Source of the DNA: Pycnopodia helianthoides
Taxonomy: Eukaryota > Echinodermata > Asteroidea > Forcipulatida > Asteriidae
DNA: 64,000 nt
NCBI GenBank assembly: GCA_032158295.1
Contig: CM063251.1
Location: forward strand, 17,919,425 to 17,983,424
Direction of reading: 5' to 3'
Shown here: positions 34,531 to 45,900 of the stretch, in pieces
Layout of the letters: each line of letters opens with the position of its first letter
How positions within the stretch are numbered: position 1 is the stretch's first letter
Notes under the pieces: generated by a model
The model's input: only the letters and a program-made list of their open reading frames with translations
The model's database searches: none
What the model was told of the DNA's origin: nothing
Made by a program: the position numbers and the translations under genes

Positions 34531-35170
34531 TTAAATTTTACGTCATGATTCGACCATTTCTTCAAAAGGGGGATGATTTTTTTTATAGAGGGGGGAATAT
34601 TGTTAAATGTATATCGCCCTCTTGCGTGATTTTGTAATAATATTAATGGTTCTCACTTTGATTTTCCTCCTCAGCGCCCAAAGTGAGATCATTGGTTTTC
34701 TGATATTCATTTAAATTCTCCAATTTCAATATGTACCCCATAAAAGCAACATATGAGTTCCTCCCAAAAATGTCACAATAAAAAAAAGGAAAAAGAAGTT
34801 GATTTTGTCAGGAATTTTGAGCACATTGATAATTCACATATTATTTTCACCTAGCAAATTGTCTCAGAGTGGGACAACTGTCTTGTACATGACCTCAGAC
34901 AGAGATATTTCTCAGTACAGCTTTTACTAGTAAAGTAAGCTTTTTAGACTAGAATTGTTTTCGAAGGACAACTACGGTTGGTTGAGTGAAAAAAGAGCAG
35001 AGTGGTGGCAGTGAGAAGGGGAAGTAGCGACGAGGTCAGGTTAGGCAAAGTGATTAGGGAAAGAGATTAAGGCAGGAATTCAACGAGAAAGAGGAGACTT
35101 GAAGGGAACAGGAAGATAGAAGCGAGGTGCATCAAGTTTATCAGCGTTATTTCAAAGAATAGGGGCCCTA

Positions 35171-35288
35171 AATGGACCTTTAAAAAAAAATTAAAAAATT
35201 GTATCAATATAAAAGTGCTTCTTATCAAGTAAGTTTTAATGGTCATTCAATTTTGGAGTAATTACCAAAGGTATACCCTCCCTTTAAG
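35171..35288. mobile_element. Partial family C MITE
   Basis: Only the right part is present: TGCTTCTTATCAAGTAAG, GGAGTAATTACCAAAGGTAT and ACCCTCCCTTTAA. It lies just beyond the PDSS1 poly(A) signal. Confidence 0.55.
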
Positions 35289-35352
35289 GGTTTATGTATT
35301 AAAGATTGTAACACACCAAAACAAATGCGTATGGAAACAGTTTATCAAGGCA

Positions 35353-35358
35353 ATTTAT
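35353..35358 (-). terminator. Poly(A) signal AATAAA for PDSS1
   Basis: TTTATT on the plus strand is AATAAA on the minus strand, within GTACAATAAATTGCC. It is about 1.5 kb after the PDSS1 stop codon, and the next landmark is a MITE, so it is the most likely end of the PDSS1 transcript. Other AATAAA-like strings exist in the 3' UTR. Confidence 0.5.
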
Positions 35359-36856
35359 TGTACTATTATTCAAATCTAATGAACATATTTGATATAAAAT
35401 ATTTTACATATTTCTATATGGAAAAAAACATTACCTAAAACACTGCTCTCATAAAACAGTTACAACACGTTTCTACCAGATTATTTTGCACCAACTTCTG
35501 ATATTGAAGTTACTTAAATGTTTACAAGGTTCTATCACACACATTCAATGGTCTAAGATAACAAGATTGGTTTGTACACACTGGTTGTTGGATGAATAAT
35601 ATCTTGTAAAAGTCTTCCAAGGAATTCTGATCAGTGAAAAAGGAGCATACTTTACAACAACCAAAAAACTTCTGTAGATAATATTTATGACTTAGTGTCT
35701 TAAAAAAACACAAAAGTTCCTCATGATTTGCTCCTTGTTTACCGACAGTAAAATCCATAATCAGTATTAACTCACAGTCAAATATAAAATGAACTTGCAG
35801 TTTTTGAACACGTAAAGCCTGACACTAAAACTTGTGTTCATGATGACCCACATGTTGGCTTGCAGGTTTGTTTTGGGTCTCCCCCCAAACAATCCTGACT
35901 ACTTGAAATGTAATATCTAGAAAATAATTAAGGAGTCCCTGCTAATAAAATTATTTCTTGCATCGAGGTAGATTGGAAACATGGATGGGAATCAAATTTT
36001 TGATATGAATTTTTTTGTTAACATCCCTTGAAAAACTAGCATGACTCAACAATACAAATCCAACATTTGATGTCCACTTCCTCAAATCTTCTTTTTAAAA
36101 CAATTAGGTGGAGGACAAGTAAAGTTTGTCCAGGATTGTACACCTTTAAGATTTGACTATATAAATTAAATTTGGTTCACACATCAATACTTTATAAAGC
36201 ACTCTATAATTATCACGAGCACAGTTGACTCTCCTTATTACAAAATCACTGAGACTGGCCAAATTACCTCTTTATAACAGGAACATTGTTATAAGAGAAC
36301 AGCAAAACAAAGACACACAAAGAAGAAAATGAGATTCGCACTTCAGAATGTACTCTTTATAAGCAGAACCTCTTTGTTAACAACAGTACACTTTATAACC
36401 AGGGTTGATTGTATTCAGTACATCACTGTGGTGTACACACTAAACATTTATAGAATTACACCATTTCGTAAAATCAGTGTAAAAACATGGTGTCTCGATT
36501 TTTGTTAAGACGTGTTGTCTCGTACCGTTATCATTTTGGCGCCACTGGGACTTGTGTAATTCAGGGATAGCTATGGTGAAATACAACAATTGTGCAGTTT
36601 TCGATACCCAGGCTATAATAGGTCCTTAGAAAAAAAATAGGAATATTTTATCAAGTACAAGGGCTGACACATAGTGTGAGCTTTAATATACTTTTCAGGA
36701 TGTTTAATCACATTTAAAAAACAAAATTCCAAAGGCAAACAAATCTGAAATCTGACTTAAGTAGGAAGAATATCATGCCTGAATACCTGCGTAGTTCAAA
36801 GGCTAATTTTGGAGAAACAACATTCTCCGACTGACACAAGGATTTAAACTATGATT
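35359..36856 (-). other. PDSS1 3' UTR (predicted)
   Basis: The interval between the PDSS1 stop codon and the poly(A) signal is AT-rich, with no coding potential beyond 80 codons. It includes a Tigger-like MITE at 36225-36413, so the mature mRNA probably carries a transposon copy in its 3' UTR. Confidence 0.5.
36225..36413. mobile_element. Pogo/Tigger-like MITE, copy 2
   Basis: ACAGTTGACTCTCCTTATTAC at the left is matched by TATAACCAGGGTTGATTGTA at the right. The interior TACTCTTTATAAGCAGAACC matches the copy at 16657-16833. It lies within the predicted PDSS1 3' UTR. Confidence 0.65.
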
Positions 36857-36997
36857 TCACTTTATTCTTGTCACAACTCGCTGTGCAAGCTCTATAAGGG
36901 CTTGCCTCTCTGGACTGGGATGTAAATTACTAATCTGCCTCTGAGCTTCTAAGCTGTGCTGGTTAGCGATGTGTCTTGTCTGCTCGATGCCTTCAGT
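36857..36997 (-). CDS. PDSS1: PDSS1 exon 10 (C terminus and stop)
   Basis: Acceptor TTATTTTCAG, then 46 codons and TGA at 36859-36857. It encodes TEGIEQTRHIANQHSLEAQR and continues to NLHPSPERQALIEL, the conserved last helices (LRPSPERDALIQL in human). It ends ...VVTRIK. Confidence 0.93.
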   Translation of the reverse strand, partial: TEGIEQTRHIANQHSLEAQRQISNLHPSPERQALIELAQRVVTRIK

Positions 36998-39900
36998 CTG
37001 AAAATAACAACAAGTATATCTCAACAATCAGACATGTTTTTTCACTTTATGACTTACCGACAGAACTGAGCCTTTACATTGACGTCACATTTCGACAGCA
37101 ACGCAGGAGGACTACGTACATGTAGGATACATGCGCAGTGCCATCCCGCATTGCTTTTTGTAACACATGTTCGTGCTGTTCTAGTAACACGGGTGCATGA
37201 TACAAGCATGTACGTGTACGTACTCCAACCCGGCAAGCGATAAAATAGTGACAACATCTCTAAGCATCTCTAAGTATCTATAAGCTTCAATGAACTGTGG
37301 TTTTATAACTTGGCATCAATAATAGCAATATGAAAGTATAGGATCAGAACCTGTACATTGTTGTAGTTAAACTCTGACCACTTGTCAAAAATATAGTTTA
37401 GCCTTTGAGAAGGACTCTGCTTGGGTCAAACCGTCAGGCCATAAACTATTTTTTTTGCATTTATAGCATAGGTCCTTTTGGTTGGTAAGCAGTTTGCAAA
37501 AGTAAATTATATTTTCTCAACAACAATGAGCAATATAATATACAGACATGCAACTTTGTAATTGTGGACAAAAAAGAGGAAATAGCTCGGTCCAAACTTT
37601 CTATGATTATACTGCATTATTTGAAAAAATAGAGGAAATCAGCCGATTGAATCACTGAAAAGTTGCCTGCCTGAATATAATAATCTTTAAAAATGCATCA
37701 GAAAAATACCTTGGCAACAGCTTCCCTTGCCGTCTGCACATCACCAGGCTCGCTAAACCGTCTCATGATCATGGCATCTAACTCTGGGAACTGCACGACA
37801 AAACAAAGAAAACATGATAAAATTTCCTTTTGGAACAAAAAAATTAGTCCCTTTTCTCGGTTTTAACTCATTATAAATGATATATTCTCCACAAATACAA
37901 AATAGATCTGAAGTAAAGATGATAAAAATGCTGTGAAGGCAGCACGTTTGCTTGAAAATAGTCTTAATTAACACAGTAACCCAAATACCAAATGTTTGTA
38001 CTATTTGTAAAAAATCCAAATCATGAGGAGACACAAAGACCTGCTGTACTACTCCTTCTCTCATCCCAACTCCATCTTATTTCCCAACCATCTACACCAA
38101 ACTCCAAAGAAGTAACACCAGGGGTAAGAGTCATTGCATATCAACCTCAGCACCACCACCTTCTACACTTTTTTTGTGTGATTACGTATTCCCGTGCCAG
38201 CACCTTTGCACCCACAATTCAACAATCCTCGGGAGCATCCAGCTTCTAAGAGGCCTGCACTCACCGGATGATGATAATGACAAAAAGGTTTGAAACTTGC
38301 ATCCAAATTTAGAAAGGTATTTCAAATCAGGCCTGGAATTTCATCTTTGAGAGGGCAAGGCCATTATCATTTTGCAAAGGGCACTTTCATTGGAAAATCT
38401 TAAAGTCATTGGAAACTTTTGAAGGGGCACCGAGGCCAAGACCAGGTCAACAGAGGCCATCGTCCGTGTAATTCCAGGCCTGTAAAATTATAACATTTTA
38501 ACCCGTTAGTCACCCCACAAAAGAAAGATTTCAAGGAGCAGTATCCTCAGTGCCAGAGAAGTAAATCAAAGAGCATGATTTTTTTCATATGTACATACAT
38601 TAAAATGAATAAAGGTAACAGCAATAAAATTACATTAAAAATGAACAATTTACCTTCTCAGCTGCAAACAGCACCGGCCCTGTTGCCAGACCCAGCTTCA
38701 GGTCAGCAGACGTTGGTTTGCCCATGGCGGCGTCACTGGAAACAAAGTCTAGTACGTCGTCAATCAGCTGAAATGCCATGCCGATATTACGGCCGTACTC
38801 GTAGGCTACCTGACACACCTCATCACTGCAGCCGCCCAGAATTGCTACCTGGTGAGACGGATGAACAAAACAAATTCTTATCAGAGGGCCCAATTTCAAA
38901 GAGCTACTTTAGCAGAAAACATTGCTTTAAAGGCCCTGTACACTATTGGTAAGATCGAAAATTCACAAATGTTCACAGATTCACACATAACGTACATGAT
39001 TTAAAGTAATGGTAGAAGGGGTTCCTTAAAATATTTTTTGCCTAAAATGCTATCGTTTCTGAGAAATGAGTAAAACAATTGTTTTTATCACATGTGATAA
39101 AAACTTGTGATAAAAACTTGATGTTTGAAAAAACAGAAAACACATAAGGTCTCTTTTCACTATTTTCTTGTGACCTCGATGACTAGTTGAGCTCAAACTT
39201 TCACAGGTTCGTTTGTTTATGCATATGTTGAATCACACACAAAAATATGGACACTGATTTTGAACTGTTACCAAAAGTGTACAACACCTTTAACAAAAAC
39301 ACCCTGCTGTTTACAAAATGCAAGTTGTCTTCCTTACAGTGAAATAACTTTTAAATAAAATCGCCCATCACTGGAGCAGAGTATTTTACAAAATCTACAG
39401 TGCATCATCTATTTCTTACTGCTTGGCAGCTGTAAGCCATGAGACTTGCTGTTTTCTTGAATGTCTTCTTGAGGTAGTGGGCAAATCGCTCGTTTTCATT
39501 CTCCTTGGACCCAAGTTGCATAAACTCCCCTAATAACAACAAAGGAAAATATGTTTAATCATCTGATATTTATCAGTGAAAAAAAAAAAAAAACCTACCC
39601 TGAGTTCTAAAAGACATATTTTTATAGGTATTATGTTTAACCTCACAAGTGATTTAAACAAAAATTGCTGAGGGATTAAGCCAGTTGTGAGTAAGATTTG
39701 AATAATGTCTGGTTCATTGACTTCCTTTATATAGTCCAAGTGACTGCTTAAATTTGAATTTTTCAGTCTAGAGACAGTTGCCATGTCACAAGGTTTGCGG
39801 AGAGTTTTTGCATAGTTACATAAGAGACAGCACAGAGTTTGCCCTTCACTTTTTCAGTGACTAGCTAGCAGGACCAGTTAGCTTATCATTTCACAAGTCC

Positions 39901-42900
39901 GTCATCTTTTTCACTAGTCCATAAGTCCATATTTTCTATTCATTAGGGATGATTTTAAACACTGAACTAGCCAGCCAGACCACTTGGAGAGAAGTTTAGC
40001 TGGTCCTCATGTGTTCTAACTGGCATTTGGTCAGCGGAACACTTAGACTATAGGGCATGGGGTCAAAATAGCTTCCTAAACTGATTTTTGTAGTCTCCTC
40101 CTTGTGACTACCTAAAATATGGCTTAAAATGTGGGTATTGTGTGTCATATCGAAATCCTGATAGTTCCCACCTCCACAAGTGGAGCACTTACGAAAAAAT
40201 GGCGCCTTAACCTTAGGGGGGGGGGGCACATTGGGCCCCTCCCCCCCACCACATTTTTGTTTGCCACGTCTACAGTTTATGTTTGATTCAAACAAAATTT
40301 TGTGAGTTTTCCTAAAATATGATACCAAACAATTTGATATGAAATTTGAATACATTCGTCAAATTCTTGTTGCCATGGCAACCAATATTTTTTTAATTTA
40401 TTTTCTTGATATGAACAAGTCAAAATGTAATTACTGAGGCAGTTTTTAGTGTTTTAATTTCAGAAATCACAATCACAATATTATCTTTTACTCTTAAAAT
40501 ACCACTTTAAAAAAAACTTACTTTTTTCTTTGTGTTTTCATGAAAAATGGCGCCAAAAACAATAAAAAATAGTTAAACATATTTTTAAAAAGACATTTTT
40601 GACCAATTTTGTTTCTAAATTGATGTGAATTTTATTTTGTGCATTATAATTAATTTTTAACTCAAATCAGATCAGTAAACCCATTTATACAGCTATTAAA
40701 TCATACAATCAGTTATATTATGTATTGATAAGCCAATGAAATGACATGTATCTTCAACTCAATGGGAATTTAAATACAAAATGGCATCCTAGGACCATCA
40801 AAAGATGTTAAAATACTTTCAGATCATTTGGAACCTTAAAGGATATAATTGCTTCATGGTAAGAAATTTATCCATTTACATACATAAAATTATCTTTTTA
40901 TGACCTAAAAACACTATAAATGTCTATATTTCATTGTATAATGGTAAATATCGCCCCCATGATATGGTGACCCTGAGAAATTGGAATGTTTGCATCTTGT
41001 AGATATTGAGTTGCTCTATTATGTGTGCCTAAAATTATAGCAATCAGACCAATAATATTAAAGAATTTGGACAGGGGGGGGGGCACAATGTGCACCCCCC
41101 CTTCTTTGCCCTGGGAGTGCAAAAATAGCTTGGGTTTATTATAAAAGAAATGCATCTGGTGCAAGTGTTTTTCACTAATACATTGTGGGCCAACTTCATA
41201 TTTATTTTACAAAATATTAAATGTGAAGGTGTACAGTGCGCCATTTCACAAAGCACTGTATAGTTCATGAAATTTGTCTGAAAATGATATTTTAAGACCA
41301 GAACATAAGGCTGTTATTTTTCTGCCACAAAGCCTGTATTGATTTAACAACTATTTTGAATGAGGAAGTTCATTTACAAACTAAAAATTTTAAGGTAAAA
41401 AATAATCTACTTCAAGTGCTTTGTGCTGCTTCTTTACCAATTAAAACAAGGTTGATGACCAATACATACAACTTTTATTACACTGGTGGTAAGGCAGATC
41501 CATTCTGCTACGAGCTGTTAAGACTTGTTTCTCATACCGCACGTTGTAGTCTGCAGGGAGCTGTGAAGACCAGGGCTCAATTTCATAGAGCTGCTTAAGC
41601 ACAAAATATTGCCTAACAATTTACTGCTAAGCAGAAATGAGCAGGATACCAGTCACAAATTGTACATGTGACACGGTAGTTTGCCCTGTAACCTTATTCT
41701 GGTAAGCATAATTTTGTTGTGCTTATAGCTACTTTTTGTGCTTAAGCAGCTCTAAGAAATTTGGCCCTGGTTCTCATACCGCACGTTGTAGTCTGCAGGG
41801 AGCTGTAAGGACCTGGTTCTCATACCGAACGTTGCAGTCTGCAGGGAGCTGTAAGGACCTGGTTCTCATACCGAACGTTGCAGTCTGCAGAGAGCTGTAA
41901 GGACCTGGTTCTCGTGTCATCCTCATCTTTATGATAAAAAGACAAAAGAATAAAGAAAATTATAAGAATATTAGATATTGTGCAAAAATTTATTCATTGT
42001 TTTATCAAACTGCAGTATTCGCTATCGAAGTGTTACATGCAATATCATTATCACCGTGTCAACTGGATCAAGCTTTGAAACATGAATCACGATCGAAATA
42101 AACGCCACACTAAAGTGCACTTCCGATACTCTTGTGCCTGAATGTGCATGGTTCAGTTACTAACTAACTATGGACTTGTGTAAACATTTCACTGGCGAAT
42201 AGAGTGAAACATATAAACATTGTTTGTCAGCTTCAAGTTGGTTGCTTTGCACAAAACTGTTCTAACCAAGGTGAGAATACTAAATTATGAAGTAGAAAAT
42301 TGACTGTTTACTGCCGCAAATTATTTACTGTGAAAACTACACATTTACTTCATGTGCAAAAATCTTGCATCAAAATGTGGTAAATCAATCAGCAAAAAAA
42401 TTCAATGATCATATTCCACAATACAAAACTAGTTTCAAAGAAAACTTCTCACATAAACCTATCCAAAAATGGTGACCTATTAACTATTTATTTCCTGTAA
42501 AAAATAAGACTGTATTATTAACGGGATATATGAATTTCTGCTACCTACCTGAACATGTTAAAAAAACTCCTCTTCTTCAAAATTCTCCTCATCGTCACCG
42601 TTGTCACCTTCATTAGCTTCTGCTTCTTCTTCTTCTTCAATGAATGATAGGTTCCTCATCTGGCGTAGACCCAGTAACTGGGGCGCTGTACTCCTTTTTC
42701 AAAATTTTGACATTTTCTGTCGTACTAGCGCCCCAGCGAAAGCTACCAAAAATATGGGGAAGTGCAATATTTTCATAAAAAATCAGAGATGTCACACCAA
42801 AAATGCCCCAGAATGACGGAAATACCCAACGAATTACCTTCAAAACTGCCAACTGGCCTCTCCATATGTTTAAGATGTAACACCAGGCATGAAATTGTAC

Positions 42901-45900
42901 TCGCGGAAATTTGTCCGGCTAAAAAAAGATGATTTTTGAGACATTCCCGGTTTCCGTTGATCATGTCCAGCCATCGTTTTCATGGCTACCCTGCGGGGGT
43001 CCTACTAAAAGCCGACAACACGCCGACAACAAGTCCAGAGTGCCGACAACACGCCGACAACAAGTTTCAGATACCTTAAAACCAGCAAATAAACCAAGGA
43101 TTTATTAGAAATATGTGTACTATGTAATATTAACAAAAATGCAATGGCATAACTTCACGAAAAGTCCGAATTTTTAACCAGAAAAATACACGGAGTGCGG
43201 TCGGACGCCATCTTGGCCTAAAAACCGTGTTTCGACCTTTCCATTATGATACGGGGGTAACACATCCGGGGGTGTAGTGATGGCCTAGTAATTATTATGC
43301 CAATAGCAATAATAAGCCGTGGGATGACGCCCGCCCTCTGTTGTTTTGTAAGCGCTAAATACATCTTACCGGTATCATAATGGAATGGTCAAAACACGGT
43401 TTTTAGGCCAAGATGGCGTCCGACCGCACTCCGTGTATTTTCGTGTTTTTTTCTGGTTAAAAATTCGGACTTTTCGTGAAGTTATGCCATTGCATTTTTG
43501 TTAATATTACATAGTACACATATTTCTAATAAATCCTTGGTTTATTTGCTGGTTTTAAGGTATCTGAAACTTGTTGTCGGCGTGTTGTCGGCACTCTGGA
43601 CTTGTTGTCGGCGTGTTGTCGGCTTTTAGTAGGACCCCCGCAGGGTAGCCATGAAAACGATGGCTGGACATGATCAACAGAAACCGGGAATGTCTCAAAA
43701 ATCATCTTTTTTTAGCCGGACAAATTTCCGCGAGTACAATTTCATGCCTGGTGTTACATCTTAAACATATGGAGAGGCCAGTTGGCAGTTTTGAAGGTAA
43801 TTCGTTGGGTATTTCCGTCATTCTGGGGCATTTTTGGTGTGACATCTCTGATTTTTTATGAAAATATTGCACTTCCCCATATTTTGGTAGCTTTCGCTGG
43901 GGCGCTAGTACGACAGAAAATGTCAAAATTTTGAAAAAGGAGTACAGCGCCCCAGTTACTGGGTCTACATCTGGCGCAGCCATGTCATTGCAGTTCTTGC
44001 ACTTACACAGTTCTGCTGTGCAGGGAAGACCCAAAGACGCACAACACTGGTCATCTGCTTCTGTGACTTTACATTTTGACTTTTTGCACTTGCATGAAGT
44101 CAGTCCAAGGATGCTGTTGAGCATGTTGCATATCCATCCAGTCAATTCCAAGCCCTCCATTTTTATTGAATTGATTTTAGCTGCAAGACTAAAATAAGAA
44201 AATTCGATTGGTGTTGACTCAATTGCGATTGAAAAAAAATCGGACATTAATATTAGTCAATGTAAATGTAAGTTAAATGTATGGCTTACCTGAAGTCTGA
44301 CATGATGCAGCATCTGTTTGTTGTTTCTCTTTATTTAATTTCCCCCTCTCTTGCTCGGATGAATAATTCTGGTACTGGTGGTAAGCTATCGCCCACCCAG
44401 CAGTATGGCCAGTGCATATCATCAGGTCCAACTTGAACTTCGTCTAAAAAGGCTCTCGCTATATCAGCCTGATACCCAACTAAATATCTCCAAATAATCA
44501 CACTGCTTAGAAGAGTGTTCCACCGTTTGCTCGTAAAAGGTTTTATATCTTCGGAAACGCTAGAACAATGAGCAAAACACCTATTTCTTGACGATAACAG
44601 ATAACATTTCGCATCGGCAGACATGTTTACGGCAAACCGAGCGTCACTTGACAACAGTCCACGTGTCACGTGACGCAGTACCAAAGCCGGTTAATACAGC
44701 CTTTCTGATTGGCGGACTAGCGAGAATTTGTCATTTTGTCGATCTGATGGGCCAATCGGAAAAATTGATAGTCTTAGCATTTTTTTAGCAACGTGAGTGG
44801 ATGAAATACGCGATTTGATTGGGCGGTTTTATTGAACTAATATTTACCTTTTTCATCAAAATATTAAATAATGCTCCACTTCCCAGTGTGGGAACACATA
44901 AAATAATTTCTTTAAAATATTATTCTTAATTCTTAAATAAGTTTCAGGTAGTCACAACATGTGGAGTACAAGGCAAGCGTTAAAATCGGCTCGCCCTATG
45001 GTCTAACTGTTAGGGGAGAACGCTGCAGCAAACACCCATACACAATTCTGAATGGTGTATTATTATTGTGGGAAGATGGTGGGATATCCTACAGTGATTC
45101 CAGTGATTGGCAGCTACAATTATAGCTATTACTACTGCAAAGTGTGTTGCTAAGGACGTCCTATACTTCTACACATGGCAATCTAGCCGTAGCCGTAGCT
45201 GTAGCCACCAATCCAGACATGGCCTTAATTAGTTTGGAAACACACAGTAAATCAGTGCAATAACATTGTATCCTACACCAATGGATACTCTCAGTAAATC
45301 ACCATGTGGCACAGAAGTAATGATAAGACTCACCCCGAACGAGATCTTCTATGACTTGAGAAAGAATTAAAACAACTTCTTCATTTCCTATTCTTGCTAA
45401 AACCTGAGATGAAACTGACAGAACAAAGTCTCCAGCTAAAATAGCCTGTAAGGGGAAAAACAAGAATTGTTAATCAAAAAATAATAATAGTTGTTTAAAA
45501 AGTATTAATGCAGTACCAAGGAAAACAAAGCTTGGGGGAAATGAAGCCAAAAATGAGACAGGTCAATCGGTGAATTAAAATACCACAAAAATATAGAGTT
45601 ATTAAATCTTGAAAATAAAAACCGAAGTAAAGACATGAACCTTAGTCTCCCAAATCCTCTTTGCCAAAAAGAGGGATTCAGAAGGACTGACAGCTGTAGG
45701 CCCAAATAAGAATTGCTTATCTATGAGTCTGGCATTCCAGTCTTATGTAAGTCCAAGCAATTTAGTGTGGAGTGACATAGGAGAGGAGTATATATTTGAG
45801 GATTGAGGTCACCTGTAGTCCAAAATCAACCATTGGAGCAAACTCACAAGCATGTATTGGCCTCCACATGGACCCTCCTTTGTCCAACTCTTTGTCCTGA

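Larger units (their letters stand above)
39530..45333 (-). other. PDSS1 intron 6, about 5.8 kb, containing a nested gene
   Basis: The intron holds a tandem array split by a MITE (41525-41912), the foldback element and cysteine-cluster gene (42666-44624) and a family F MITE (45141-45228). The stretch 39800-41500 includes two poly-G runs (40216 and 41073) and otherwise AT-rich DNA without a recognisable gene. Confidence 0.8.

Noticed and set aside
34519..34640. Plus-strand frame starting ATGGCGGAC at the YY1-like motif
   Set aside because: It stops after 38 codons with no donor before the stop and no recognisable sequence; the motif is better read as a promoter element.
38575..38952. 125-codon plus-strand open frame
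   Set aside because: It is antisense to PDSS1 exon 8, which has strong homology and splice sites.
41356..41598. 80-codon plus-strand frame in PDSS1 intron 6
   Set aside because: It ends within a family A MITE and shows no homology or splice logic.
43670..43861. Duplicate 63-residue peptide on both strands (42773-42964 and 43670-43861)
   Set aside because: It is one sequence seen twice because it lies in the two arms of the foldback element; it is not a duplicated gene.
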